A stretch of 64,000 nucleotides of DNA from Lachnospiraceae bacterium. Lineage in GTDB: Bacteria > Bacillota > Clostridia > Lachnospirales > Anaerotignaceae. The notes below the pieces were generated by a model, which saw only the letters and a list, made by a program, of their open reading frames with translations, did no database searches and had not been told where the DNA came from. The first letter of the stretch is position 1, and each line of letters starts with the position of its first letter. This document shows positions 16,528-25,555 of the stretch, in pieces. Location: the NCBI GenBank assembly GCA_019422065.1, contig JAHZEA010000003.1, positions 83,833 to 147,832 of the forward strand, read 5' to 3'. A program made the position numbers and the translations under genes.

Positions 16528-17676
16528 TTAAAGTTTCATAGAACCGGAAATAACCATCTTCATAGCCTCTGATGTACCTTCGTAGATTTCAGTAATCTTA
16601 GCATCTCTCATCATTCTCTCAACAGGATATTCTCTTGAGTAACCGTAACCACCGAAAAGCTGAACACAAGTACGTGTAACTTCGTTAGCTACTTCTGAAG
16701 CGAAAAGCTTGCACATAGCGGCAAGAGGAGCATAGTTTTCATGGTTGTCTTTAGCGTTAGCAGCTCTCCATACCATAAGTCTTGCAGCGTCAATCTTTGT
16801 CTGCATTTCAGCAATTTTGAACTGTGTATTCTGGAATTTAGAAATTGGTTTACCAAACTGTTTTCTTTCTTTAACGTATTTAATAGCCTCGTTAAGAGCA
16901 CCCTGAGCAATACCAACACTCTGAGCACCAATACCGATACGTCCGCCGGCAAGAGCAGTCATAGCAATCTTGTAACCCTGACCTTCAGCACCAAGAAGTC
17001 TGTCAGCAGGAACAATAACGTCTTCATAAGCAACTTCGCAGTTAGAAGCAGCTCTGATACCCATACGAGGGATGTTAGTACCTACAGTAACGCCAGGCAT
17101 TGTTCTGTCTACAATGAAAGCTGACATACCTTTAGGTCCTTTAGATTTATCTGTAAGAGCAAATACAATGAAAGTATCAGCAAAACCTGAGTTAGTTGTG
17201 AAAATACTTGTACCATTAAGAACGTAATGGTCTCCTTCTTTTCTAGCTTCTTTCTGAACACCTGAAGCGTCTGTACCAGCGTTAGGCTCAGTTAAAGCGA
17301 AGCAGCCTACTTTGCTTCCGTCAACAAGAGGTCTTAAATGTGCCTGTTTCTGTTCCTCAGTACCGAACTCGTTAATGCATGAGCAGCAAAGTGATGTATG
17401 AACAGAAAGAGTGATGCCTGTAGAAGCGTCTACTTTTGAAACTTCTTCCATAGCAAGAGTGTAAGTAAGAACGTCAGCGCCAGCACCGCCGTATTCTTTG
17501 CCGTAAGGAATGCCGAAGAAATGGCATTTCTGCATCTTCTTTACAAGATCCATAGAATATTCTTCAGTTTCGTCCATCTCTCTAGCGATTGGTCTGATTT
17601 CGTTCTCCGCGAATCTGTAGAATAATTCACGCTGAAGTTCCTGTGTTTTTGTTAATTTAAAACCTTCCATCTTCAA
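16528..17676 (-). CDS. Short-chain acyl-CoA dehydrogenase, copy 1 (Bcd-like)
   Basis: 382 residues, full length. Signatures: GCFALTEPNAGTDASG (FAD and substrate contact), [38 protein letters not shown] and the catalytic-base motif [10 protein letters not shown] (Glu near residue 367). It reduces or oxidises a short-chain acyl-CoA at the 2,3-bond with EtfAB as partner; butyryl-CoA and propionyl-CoA (acryloyl-CoA reduction) are both possible, and the sequence does not decide. No crotonase, thiolase or hydroxyacyl-CoA dehydrogenase gene adjoins it. Preceded by a leader of about 220 bases with its own promoter. Confidence 0.93.
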   Translation of the reverse strand: MKMEGFKLTKTQELQRELFYRFAENEIRPIAREMDETEEYSMDLVKKMQKCHFFGIPYGKEYGGAGADVLTYTLAMEEVSKVDASTGITLSVHTSLCCSCINEFGTEEQKQAHLRPLVDGSKVGCFALTEPNAGTDASGVQKEARKEGDHYVLNGTSIFTTNSGFADTFIVFALTDKSKGPKGMSAFIVDRTMPGVTVGTNIPRMGIRAASNCEVAYEDVIVPADRLLGAEGQGYKIAMTALAGGRIGIGAQSVGIAQGALNEAIKYVKERKQFGKPISKFQNTQFKIAEMQTKIDAARLMVWRAANAKDNHENYAPLAAMCKLFASEVANEVTRTCVQLFGGYGYSREYPVERMMRDAKITEIYEGTSEAMKMVISGSMKL

Positions 17677-17702
17677 ATCCTCCTATTTGAAAAATTAAAC
17701 AT

Positions 17703-17932
17703 GACAAGCACCTTAGGCTTGTTTAAAATCCGAGCAGTGTAAAAAGCGCAGGAGATACATTACTTATTCAAAATAGTTGGCACGCTAATTATTTGTGATA
17801 AAAATAAACACACAAAAACTAAGTGTGCTTTTAAGATTTATATCACAACCGTACTCAACCGCCTCCAACGCCATTCCTGCCAGATATAAATACCTACAGC
17901 ATTACTTTATAATCTTGTTATAAAATTGTCAA
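17703..17932 (-). promoter_or_regulatory. Promoter and structured leader of acd-etf operon 1
   Basis: Minus strand: TTGACA (17932-17927), 17-base spacer, TAAAGT (17909-17904). The leader of about 220 bases holds a hairpin GCACAC...GTGTGT followed by TTTATTTTTAT (around 17808-17832), which could act as an attenuator, and an ACAAGC...GCTTGT hairpin near 17703-17722 close to the start codon. Confidence 0.55.
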
Positions 17933-18110
17933 GATAAAAATAGTACAAATACGAAATTTGTATAGTTTTCACAAATTAGCGAATAAAAATAAAAGAATAC
18001 TTGTCTTTAAAAAAATACAAAAAAAGCAAAATATGCTTAAAACTCAATAAAAAACTAATATAGTCAGTATAATACACCATGAATATAAAATACAGTATAC
18101 ATAAAAAATA
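17933..18110 (-). other. Non-coding AT-rich spacer
   Basis: Between acd operon 1 and recU there is no ORF; apart from the leader and the recU terminator I see no further structured element. Confidence 0.6.
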
Positions 18111-18135
18111 GGCCGTTCGAGATTGTCAAACGACC
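18111..18135 (-). terminator. Terminator after recU
   Basis: GGTCGTT/AACGGCC stem (one G-T pair) followed on the minus strand by TATTTTTTAT. Confidence 0.8.
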
Positions 18136-18181
18136 ATACAAATTGTGTTCTAAATTTAACATAAATTTTACAATTCAGAAT

Positions 18182-18724
18182 TTATTTTCTGTTTTTTCTT
18201 TCCACCAAATAAGTGTTAACGGCTTCCAAATAGTCCAGCATTGCACTTCCTGAAAGCTTAATTTCGTACTTCTCATCAAAAGCATCAATAGGAATAGACT
18301 TCCTTCCGCCTTTTAAAGCCGCCGTCCAATACTTTTCCAAAACCTCCATAGGCAGAAAATAATACTTTCCATATAATGCCATGTGAACCAATAAAAACGC
18401 CACACCGCTTTGAGAGTTAAAATCCCTCATAAACTCTATCTGGTGACTGTGTATATTCTGTATAGGCAGGCTTTTTTGCCGGCTCTCTTTTGCGTCAAAA
18501 CATATGGCATGCCCCTGTGCCACACCTACATAATCTACTGTGGACTGCTTGTCAAAATAAGCCAAAGTTATAACCTTTTTTTTAGTGTCAAAATCAACGG
18601 GAGTTATAGGTGTAGGAATTTTCTGTATAACCGCAAGACCGGCACTTCTGTACCTGTCGTTTGTAAAGTTTATAATCTCCTCAAATGTGCTTCCCCTAAG
18701 CCCTCTTGTGTTCCAGTAACCCAT
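18182..18724 (-). CDS. recU: Holliday junction resolvase RecU
   Basis: 180 residues. The N-terminus NTRGLRGSTFEEIINFTNDR matches the RecU signature (RG.. .E..I..TN..Y), followed by KIPTPITPVDF, VDYVGVAQGHAICFDAKES (catalytic Asp and Asp-x-Lys) and IHSHQIEFMRDF. RecU cuts four-way junctions in recombination and chromosome segregation in Firmicutes. It starts 5 bases from the queG stop, with AAGGTG before ATG 18724. It is not beside a penicillin-binding protein gene, its usual partner in Bacillus. Confidence 0.95.
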   Translation of the reverse strand: MGYWNTRGLRGSTFEEIINFTNDRYRSAGLAVIQKIPTPITPVDFDTKKKVITLAYFDKQSTVDYVGVAQGHAICFDAKESRQKSLPIQNIHSHQIEFMRDFNSQSGVAFLLVHMALYGKYYFLPMEVLEKYWTAALKGGRKSIPIDAFDEKYEIKLSGSAMLDYLEAVNTYLVERKNRK

Positions 18725-18728
18725 AACA

Positions 18729-19730
18729 TCACCTTGCTTTTTCCATAATTTCTAAAACTTTCTCGGCCGTATTTTTAACTAAGGCGCTTTCACTTTTTAG
18801 TCCAATGCCAGCAATTTTTGCAGCTTCTTTGTTTTTATACTGCAATAAAGCACAAATCGCATTCCTTTTAATAACAGAAGCACCTCTCCAACCCATAGCC
18901 GTTTTTCCGTATTTTTCCTTAAACTGCCTGTTTGACATGCTTAAAATCTCTTTTATCTCAGGCATTGAAATATTTATATCATCAATTTCCTTAACATATA
19001 TTTTGTTTTTGGCGCAAACTTTCTGGCATACATCACAGCCGTATAAATTTTTTCCTACCAAAAACATTTCTTCTTCAGTCAGTTCTCTTTTAAGCTGTGT
19101 TATATAAGAAATACATTTTGTCATATCAAAACCATTTGCACTTATTGCTCCCGAAGGACAGCTTCTAATGCATAAATCACATTTACCACAGCTTTTATTG
19201 CTTTTATTATCAAAATTCAACACTAAATCCGTTATAATATATCCTAAAAATGCACATGAGCCGGCATTATCGGTTATTACACAGCCGCTTTTTCCGTAAT
19301 ACCCAATGCCGCTTCTTACTGCCGCCGCCCTGTCGCATAAAGGCCCTGTATCAGTAAAATAAACACACTTAGCACCATACTTTTTTCCAATCATTTCGGA
19401 AACACCTTTTAGTATTTCCGCCATGTAAATATGGTAGTCCTCTCCTACAGCACCCATTGATATATATCCGCGTATTTTGCCGTCAATTTGAAATTTGTTG
19501 TTTATCCTGTAATTTTTGCTTAAAACAATAATGCTTTTTGCTCCTTTTAACGCAAGAGAAGGCTTTAACCGTTTTTCAATGTCCTTTTCGGCAAAGCCTT
19601 TTAATAAATCCCTTTTTGCTTCAATCTGCGGCCGTATCTCCTCAAAATCCTCAGCTGAGCAAATTCCGGCATCATCAGCACCAAGCTCAAAAGCATATCT
19701 TTTAATATTTTCCTCAATAGTCATTTTCAA
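18729..19730 (-). CDS. queG: Epoxyqueuosine reductase QueG
   Basis: 333 residues. Corrinoid-binding N-terminal domain with SIIVLSKNYRINN and TDTGPLCDRAAAVRSGIGYY, then two 4Fe-4S clusters CGKCDLCIRSCPSGAI and YGCDVCQKVC, and a C-terminal HEAT-like tail. It carries out the last step of queuosine synthesis in tRNA wobble position 34. The start could be TTG 19730 (6 bases from GAGGG) or ATG 19724. Its 5' end overlaps the preceding deacetylase gene by 17 bases. Confidence 0.93.
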   Translation of the reverse strand: MKMTIEENIKRYAFELGADDAGICSAEDFEEIRPQIEAKRDLLKGFAEKDIEKRLKPSLALKGAKSIIVLSKNYRINNKFQIDGKIRGYISMGAVGEDYHIYMAEILKGVSEMIGKKYGAKCVYFTDTGPLCDRAAAVRSGIGYYGKSGCVITDNAGSCAFLGYIITDLVLNFDNKSNKSCGKCDLCIRSCPSGAISANGFDMTKCISYITQLKRELTEEEMFLVGKNLYGCDVCQKVCAKNKIYVKEIDDINISMPEIKEILSMSNRQFKEKYGKTAMGWRGASVIKRNAICALLQYKNKEAAKIAGIGLKSESALVKNTAEKVLEIMEKAR

Positions 19731-20535
19731 ATAATTCCCTCATCTGACTGACTGTAACAAATTTAACGCCTTTTGCCATAATCTCAGGGTAAGCCTCTTC
19801 AATGGCTTTGGCCGTAATCTTTCCGCCTTCCGGCCCAACATGACCTATTGCAACTGCTGTACCGTTTTTAAGTGCAATGTCTGCGGCTTTGTTCAGGTTT
19901 TGAGCAACCACATTAATGTCGTCAGTGCTGTCTAAAAACACATCTCTTTTTAAAACCACAATGCCCTTTTGTCCGCAAATATCTTTTCCCAGTGTTCCGG
20001 CAGTTGTAACACTGTCAATAAAAACACCGTCTTTTGACTTAACAACATCCAAAACAGCTGATAAACACCTTTCATCTTCCATAATTGCTGAGCCCATGTG
20101 GTTGTTAATTCCAGACGCTCCTTCAACAATGCTGTAAGCCTCGTTTACCCTTTGAGCAATTTCCTCATCACTCATATTAGTAAAAACACCTTTGTCGCCT
20201 ACCCATTCTTTTTTACCTGTAAGGCTTTCCATAGGCATGTGTATTATGTAATCCTTTCCGGCCTGTTTTACACTTTCTAAATCTTCATGAGTGTGTGCTG
20301 AAAAAGGCATAATTGCCGCCGTAAAAGGTACTTTTAAATTCAGCATTTCTTCTGTACCGTCTCCGGTATAGCCAAAATCGTCAATAATTATAGCTAAGTA
20401 ACCCTTTGTGTTCCCGTCAGAAAAAGTCATAATGCTTTTTTTATTAAAAATACCTCTTGCGGCAAATAAAACCAACACTAAACAAATAACCGTTAAAACT
20501 CTTTTTATTTTATAGAACTTTATAACTTTGAACAT
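19714..20535 (-). CDS. Divergent polysaccharide deacetylase family protein (YibQ-like)
   Basis: 273 residues: one N-terminal membrane anchor (VLTVICLVLVLFAARGIF, about residues 13-30), then an extracytoplasmic NodB-like barrel with LAIIIDDFGYTGDGTEEML, FTAAIMPFSAHTHED, IIHMPMES and GINNHMGSAIMEDE. These motifs mark PF04748 (divergent polysaccharide deacetylases), whose substrate is not established. Located between thiI and queG with no obvious functional link to them. Confidence 0.88.
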   Translation of the reverse strand: MFKVIKFYKIKRVLTVICLVLVLFAARGIFNKKSIMTFSDGNTKGYLAIIIDDFGYTGDGTEEMLNLKVPFTAAIMPFSAHTHEDLESVKQAGKDYIIHMPMESLTGKKEWVGDKGVFTNMSDEEIAQRVNEAYSIVEGASGINNHMGSAIMEDERCLSAVLDVVKSKDGVFIDSVTTAGTLGKDICGQKGIVVLKRDVFLDSTDDINVVAQNLNKAADIALKNGTAVAIGHVGPEGGKITAKAIEEAYPEIMAKGVKFVTVSQMRELFENDY

Positions 20536-20630
20536 ATAACCACCGCAAATACTTTTTAATAAAATATATCCGCCGAAAAATTATATATTCATTATTTTAA
20601 ACACCTTCTGAATTTCTTTAGTCTAAACCT

Positions 20631-21806
20631 TTAAAGCTCTAAGATTTCCATTTCATCAAAAGCCTTATCCAAAAGCTCGTCAAGCCCTTCTAATTTAGAC
20701 TCTATTTTGTTTATAACACTGGTTTTAGGTCTTGTTTCAGGGTGCTTAGCCACAAATATAGTACAGCAATCCTCGTAAGGCAATATAGAAGTTTCAAATG
20801 TACCTATTTTTCTTGCTTTGTCAACTATCTCCTGTTTGTCCATTCCGCAAAGAGGACGCATAACCGGCATAGTGCAAACGGCATTAATGGCGTTTATTCC
20901 CTGCATTGTCTGGCTTGCCACCTGTCCGGCACTTTCACCTGTAATAAGTCCGTCCAAGTGCTCTTTTTTGGCTATCTTTTCCGCTGTTCTCATCATGGCG
21001 CGTTTTAAGAATATAGTCAGCTTGTCCTCAGGTACATTTTCAAGCAGATACAGCTGAACCTCTGTAAAACGTACTATATGCAGCTTAAATCCGCCGGTGT
21101 ACTGAGCTATAATAGAGCATAAATCCTTAACTTTTTCTTTTGCTCTTTCTCCCGTGTAAGGCGGTGAATGGAAGTAAACTCCACCTACCTCAACACCTCT
21201 TTTAGCCATAAGCCATGTAGCAACAGGGCTGTCAATTCCGCCGCTTATTAAAGATAAAGCACTTCCCGTTGAACCATAAGGAAGTCCGCCGCAGCCTTCT
21301 ATAAAATCAGTATAGATATAAGCATCGTTTCTTATTTCAATAAAAACCGTAGTGTCTGGGTTGTGAATGTCTACAGTCAAGCCCTCAAAGTTATCAAGTA
21401 TATACCCTCCAACTTCTGCTGAAACCTCGTTTGATGTAAGGGGATACCTTTTGTCGCTTCTTTTTGTAACTACCTTAAAAGTCTTTGCTCCAGCTTTAAT
21501 GTGTTCTTTTAAAAACTTCAAAGCGGAAATTTTTAAATTATCTATCCCCTGTTCTGTAACCTTTATTCCTGGGCAAACTCCTAATATTCCAAATATCCTG
21601 TTTACTTTAGGAATCATTGTTTCAAAATTAATTTCAGTTCCGCGGCTTTCAATTATAAGCCTGCCCTGCTCACGCACAACATAAAAACTGCCGTCGGAGT
21701 CAATGTTTTTTCGTATAGCCTCAACAAGCCTTTTAACAAATAATTGCCTGTTGTTGCCTCTCATGGCAATTTCGCCGTATTTAACAAGCAAAACCCTTTC
21801 TTCCAT
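20631..21806 (-). CDS. thiI: tRNA 4-thiouridine synthetase ThiI
   Basis: 391 residues: N-terminal ferredoxin-like/THUMP region (to about 165), PP-loop ATP pyrophosphatase motif SLISGGIDSPVATWLMAKRG near 185, and CTMPVMRPLCGMDKQE in the C-terminal part. There is no C-terminal rhodanese domain, as in Bacillus-type ThiI. It forms s4U8 in tRNA using sulfur from a cysteine desulfurase, encoded immediately upstream (4-base gap). Confidence 0.95.
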   Translation of the reverse strand: MEERVLLVKYGEIAMRGNNRQLFVKRLVEAIRKNIDSDGSFYVVREQGRLIIESRGTEINFETMIPKVNRIFGILGVCPGIKVTEQGIDNLKISALKFLKEHIKAGAKTFKVVTKRSDKRYPLTSNEVSAEVGGYILDNFEGLTVDIHNPDTTVFIEIRNDAYIYTDFIEGCGGLPYGSTGSALSLISGGIDSPVATWLMAKRGVEVGGVYFHSPPYTGERAKEKVKDLCSIIAQYTGGFKLHIVRFTEVQLYLLENVPEDKLTIFLKRAMMRTAEKIAKKEHLDGLITGESAGQVASQTMQGINAINAVCTMPVMRPLCGMDKQEIVDKARKIGTFETSILPYEDCCTIFVAKHPETRPKTSVINKIESKLEGLDELLDKAFDEMEILEL

Positions 21807-21810
21807 TTTT

Positions 21811-22971
21811 TTACCTCTTTCTGTTAAACCTTCTTAGTATCTCTACATGGCTTTTAAGCTTTTCAAAGCAAAATTTCGCTTCTTCCATTGTACTGAACCT
21901 TGAAAAACTAATCCTTATAGAGCCTTCTATTTCATCATCACTTTTACCCATTGCCGCAAGAACGCCGCTTCTTACTTTCTTTTTGCTGTTGCAGGCACTT
22001 CCAGCCGAAACAAAAATTTCATCACCTTCAAGAGCATGTAATAATACTTCGCTTCTAAGTCCCAAAAATCCCACATTTAATACAAAAGGACTTGCCTTTT
22101 CAATATCGTCACCGTTTATAAATGTATCCGGTATTTCACTTAATATTCTGTCAGCTAAATATTTTTTAATTTCAAAAACTTTTTTTGTGTCGCTTTCAAT
22201 GTTTTTGTAACACTCTTTAGCCGCAAAAGCCAAAGCCGCCGCTCCGGCCACATTTTCTGTTCCTGGTCTTTGTCCTGACTGCTGTCCGCCGCCGTACATT
22301 AACGGCTTAACCTTAAGACCTTTTTTCATGTAAAAAATACCTGTGCCCCTTGGCGCGCCAAATTTGTGTCCGCTTGCGGAAAGCATGTCAACATGGCACT
22401 TTTTAACATCTATTTTATATTTTCCAAAAGCCTGAACAGCATCTACATGGAATAATGTATCTTTGTTGGCTTCTTTAATTGCTTTTCCTATTTTTTCTAT
22501 GTCCTGAATAGTTCCCGTTTCGTTGTTTATAAGTATAACACTTACAAGTATTGTATCTTTGCGTATTTTGCTTTTAAGCTCATCAATATCAATAAGTCCC
22601 TTGCTGTCAACATTAATTTTTTCAGCTTCAAAACCCTGTTTGTTCAGTTCATCAAAAGGCAAATTAATAGCCGGGTGCTCTATTGATGAATAAAGCATGT
22701 GCTTTCCGCTTCTGCTGTAGCCGCCTGCTGTGCCAAAAACAGCCCAGTTGTCGCTTTCCGTTCCGCCTGATGTAAAATAAATCTCGTCACTTCCGGCATT
22801 TATAACAGAAGCTACGTCCGAAGCGGCTTTTTTTAATACCTTGTCCGCCTCAATACCAAGTACACTTGCAGAACTTGGGTTTCCGTAGTTTTCCGTCATA
22901 ACCTTAACCATTAATTCCGCCGCCTCAGGCAAAACCTTAGTTGTGGCGGCGTTATCAAAATAAACTGTCAT
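21811..22971 (-). CDS. Cysteine desulfurase (NifS/IscS-like), ThiI partner
   Basis: 386 residues. PLP-binding Lys in SASGHKFGAPRGTG near residue 205, HVDAVQAFGK (Asp contacting PLP), GGGQQSGQRPGTENVAG, and the sulfur-accepting Cys loop SAGSACNSKKK near residue 323. It releases sulfur from cysteine as an enzyme-bound persulfide. Placement directly before thiI suggests it is the dedicated donor for s4U (as the Bacillus NifZ-ThiI pair), not the general Fe-S supplier. Confidence 0.94.
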   Translation of the reverse strand: MTVYFDNAATTKVLPEAAELMVKVMTENYGNPSSASVLGIEADKVLKKAASDVASVINAGSDEIYFTSGGTESDNWAVFGTAGGYSRSGKHMLYSSIEHPAINLPFDELNKQGFEAEKINVDSKGLIDIDELKSKIRKDTILVSVILINNETGTIQDIEKIGKAIKEANKDTLFHVDAVQAFGKYKIDVKKCHVDMLSASGHKFGAPRGTGIFYMKKGLKVKPLMYGGGQQSGQRPGTENVAGAAALAFAAKECYKNIESDTKKVFEIKKYLADRILSEIPDTFINGDDIEKASPFVLNVGFLGLRSEVLLHALEGDEIFVSAGSACNSKKKVRSGVLAAMGKSDDEIEGSIRISFSRFSTMEEAKFCFEKLKSHVEILRRFNRKR

Positions 22972-22998
22972 TTTACAAACCTCTTTTTACAAACCTTT

Positions 22999-23041
22999 TT
23001 TCTAACTTTTTCTAACTTTTTCTAACTTTTTCTAACTTTTT
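22999..23041. repeat. 10-base tandem repeat in the rsmE-nifS spacer
   Basis: The unit CTAACTTTTT occurs four times in succession (from 23002), followed by a degenerate CTGATTTTTT. It lies in the 97-base gap between rsmE and the desulfurase gene; on the coding strand it reads AAAAAGTTAG. A similar GTTAGAAAAGA motif occurs before thrC near 50,862. Confidence 0.9.
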
Positions 23042-23068
23042 TCTGATTTTTTGTTACTTTTCCTATCC

Positions 23069-23800
23069 TTAGCCTAACTCGTACAAAATAATGGCGGCTG
23101 TTACCAATCCCGCCGTTTCAGTTCTTAATATTCTTTTACCCAGTGTAACAGGAATAATACCGCTTTTTACAGCCATTTCAATTTCGGAATTGTCAAAACC
23201 GCCTTCCGGCCCTATAAATATACCAACACTACCCTTTTTGGCTCTTTTGATAAACTCCTTTAAGCCTGTTTTTTCCTCGTTTTCATACGGAATAACAGCA
23301 TTTTCAAGAAGTGATGCCATTTTAAGAGCTTCGGCAAATTTAACCGGTCTTTCAACAATAGGCACTATGCCCCTTCCGCTTTGTTTTGCCGCTGACTCCG
23401 AAATTTTGAGCCATCTTTCAACTTTTTTGTCCTCTTTGGCACCCTTTTCAATCTTCACAACAGCACGCTCTGTAATAACCGGTACAATGCGGCTTACACC
23501 TATTTCAACACACTTTTGAATAATATATTCCATTTTGTCACTTTTAGGCAGTCCCTGAAAAAGCACAATTTCAGTTTCCGGCTCAGTGTCACTTTCAGCT
23601 GTTTCAATAATTTGGGCTTTTAAAGCGTTTTTCTCAGTTTCGGTAATTTCACAGTAATAATCTTTTTTATTCCCGTCACATACGGTAATTTTATCACCTT
23701 CAGCCATTCGCATAACATTTAAAATATGCTTGGCCTCATCACCTTCAATTATTATAAATCCATCACTTATATTTTCCGGTTTAGTAAAATATTTCGGCAT
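23069..23800 (-). CDS. rsmE: 16S rRNA (uracil-1498-N3)-methyltransferase RsmE
   Basis: 243 residues. An N-terminal PUA-like domain (GDEAKHILNVMRMAEGDKI) and a C-terminal SPOUT knot with GIFIGPEGGFDNSEIEMA and LGKRILRTETAGLVTAAIIL, the diagnostic RsmE end. It methylates U1498 of 16S rRNA. It follows prmA by 10 bases; the prmA-rsmE order is common in Firmicutes. Confidence 0.96.
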   Translation of the reverse strand: MPKYFTKPENISDGFIIIEGDEAKHILNVMRMAEGDKITVCDGNKKDYYCEITETEKNALKAQIIETAESDTEPETEIVLFQGLPKSDKMEYIIQKCVEIGVSRIVPVITERAVVKIEKGAKEDKKVERWLKISESAAKQSGRGIVPIVERPVKFAEALKMASLLENAVIPYENEEKTGLKEFIKRAKKGSVGIFIGPEGGFDNSEIEMAVKSGIIPVTLGKRILRTETAGLVTAAIILYELG

Positions 23801-23810
23801 AAATAACTCC

Positions 23811-24785
23811 TTATTTCAGCCTGCTGGCAATAGCGCACCAGTCTTTTCTTCTAGTAATTTCCAAAACTTCAAAACCGTTTTTGCCTAAAGCCTCTGTTAC
23901 ATCGTCAAGTCTTTCGGCTATAATTCCTGAGCATATAAATAAACCCTTGTCCTTTATAAAATCAGGCACCATGGCAGAAAGAGGAATTACAATGTCAGCT
24001 ACAATATTTGCAAATGCAGCGTTGTATTTTTTGCCGCCAAACTGTGTTTTTAAATTATCATCATTTAATATATCACCGGCAAAAACTTCGTACTTGTCGC
24101 CGCTTATGTTGTTTAAATCAGCATTTTGTTTAACTATCTCTATGGCATTAGGGTCAATATCAACAGCCGATGCAAATTTTGCTCCCATAAGTATTGCCGC
24201 AATTGCAAGTATACCGCTTCCACAGCCAATATCAGCAACAATGTCGCCTTCTTTGATGTATTTTTCAATAAACTCAATACATCCCTGTGTAGTTTCGTGG
24301 GAACCTGTACCAAATATGTGTCCCGGGTCTATGTTAAGCACAGCTTTGTTTTCTGTGTTTTCATATTCTTCCCAAGACGGCTTAATAATAATTTTATCCC
24401 CTACAGGGAACGGTTTAAAATACTTCTTCCAGTTGTTTGCCCAGTCTTCTTCCTTTACGTTTTTAACCGTAAGAGCAAAGCTTCCCAAATCAAACTCTGT
24501 TTCTTCTTCTATCGTTCTTTTAAGTCCGGCTTTTATGGCATTAAGTGTTTCAATACCTGAGGCATTGTCTGTAACAAAAAATGTTATGCCGTTTTTCTGG
24601 CTTGTTTTCTGCTTCATAAGCTCATCGTCAATATAATCCCATTGTCTGTTAGGGTCTTTCATAAACTCGTCAAAATCTCTGGCGTCCTCAACCATAATGC
24701 CCGTAACACCATTGGCATAAACAACACCGCTGGCAATCTCTATGCCTATTTCGCTTGTTTCAACAAATACTTCCAAAAAATCCAT
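23811..24785 (-). CDS. prmA: Ribosomal protein L11 methyltransferase PrmA
   Basis: 324 residues. N-terminal substrate-recognition domain, then a class I SAM domain: GTGSHETTQGCIEF, VADIGCGSGILAIAAILMGA (SAM loop), AVDIDPNAIEIV, and AAFANIVADIVIPLS (NIVA replaces the usual NILA). It trimethylates ribosomal protein L11. Complete and in the expected context with rsmE. Confidence 0.95.
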   Translation of the reverse strand: MDFLEVFVETSEIGIEIASGVVYANGVTGIMVEDARDFDEFMKDPNRQWDYIDDELMKQKTSQKNGITFFVTDNASGIETLNAIKAGLKRTIEEETEFDLGSFALTVKNVKEEDWANNWKKYFKPFPVGDKIIIKPSWEEYENTENKAVLNIDPGHIFGTGSHETTQGCIEFIEKYIKEGDIVADIGCGSGILAIAAILMGAKFASAVDIDPNAIEIVKQNADLNNISGDKYEVFAGDILNDDNLKTQFGGKKYNAAFANIVADIVIPLSAMVPDFIKDKGLFICSGIIAERLDDVTEALGKNGFEVLEITRRKDWCAIASRLK

Positions 24786-24799
24786 ATAAAACTCCTCCG

Positions 24800-25492
24800 T
24801 TAAAGCTCTTTAATATTCTTTAATATTTCCGCCTGTCGTTTGCCTTCCTCATCCACACGTCTTGACTGCTTAATTTTAGCAACAGCCCTGTAAATTGTAT
24901 CACCGCTTAAATTTGTACTTTTTAAAGCATTAACAGTTTTTTCCCTGAACTTAATATAACATACACTTAAAGCCCAAGCCACCGCCATGCTTACATAAAA
25001 TTTCTCGTCGTCTATATTGTTCAACATTTTAAGTGTTTCGTCAATATGCTTTTCATCAATAAAATGCGCTAAAAGCATAACAACAGCAAATCTTTTTTCA
25101 AACTCACTGTTTTTTTCAATGTATTCTTTTACAAAATCCCATACTTTTTCGCTTTCAGCTTTTTTAAATTTAAAAGCACAGGCTACCATGTCGCATAAAG
25201 CCCAGTTGTCAATAATTGGTATAAACTCCCGTAATAAATTAAGCCTTACGTCAATGCTTTCTTTTATATAACATATAATAAGGCCAGTTACAAGCTTTTC
25301 TTCATATAACTCATTGTTCCGCTTTTCAAAAAACTCCTGCCAGTCTCCTTTAGCGGCTTCTTTGGAAAACTTTTTTAAAACCGGTGTTCTAACACCTACA
25401 GATTTTCCTATGTTAGGCGTAATTTTAACAGAAAACTCTCTGTATTTCTCATCAGCCTCGTTTTTTATAAGCTCCAGAAACTCATTATACAT
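24800..25492 (-). CDS. DNA alkylation repair protein (AlkD-like HEAT-repeat glycosylase)
   Basis: 230 residues, all-helical, with the family pieces GVRTPVLKKFSKEAAKG, PIIDNWALCDMVACAF (Trp and Asp used in base removal) and RFAVVMLLAHFIDE, FYVSMAVAWALSVCY. AlkD-type proteins excise bulky cationic alkyl bases without flipping. First gene of the alkD-prmA-rsmE string; a terminator lies just upstream, so transcription probably begins here. Confidence 0.9.
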   Translation of the reverse strand: MYNEFLELIKNEADEKYREFSVKITPNIGKSVGVRTPVLKKFSKEAAKGDWQEFFEKRNNELYEEKLVTGLIICYIKESIDVRLNLLREFIPIIDNWALCDMVACAFKFKKAESEKVWDFVKEYIEKNSEFEKRFAVVMLLAHFIDEKHIDETLKMLNNIDDEKFYVSMAVAWALSVCYIKFREKTVNALKSTNLSGDTIYRAVAKIKQSRRVDEEGKRQAEILKNIKEL

Positions 25493-25523
25493 ATTTACTG
25501 TCTCCCGCAGTTATAAAAGATAA

Positions 25524-25548
25524 AAGCCTGTTTTTAAAAAACAGGCTT
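25524..25548. terminator. Terminator between pckA and the AlkD-like gene
   Basis: AAGCCTGTTTTT/AAAAACAGGCTT perfect stem; the minus strand continues TTTATCTTTTAT, so it ends pckA transcription. Confidence 0.88.
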
Positions 25549-25555
25549 AAAATTT

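Noticed and set aside
22999..23041. Short repeats considered as a CRISPR array
   Set aside because: Units are 10 bases with no spacers and there are no cas genes; it is a simple tandem repeat.
23881..24636. Long plus-strand open frame of 251 codons
   Set aside because: It is the complement of prmA, whose motifs are unmistakable; no ribosome site or family match on the plus strand.
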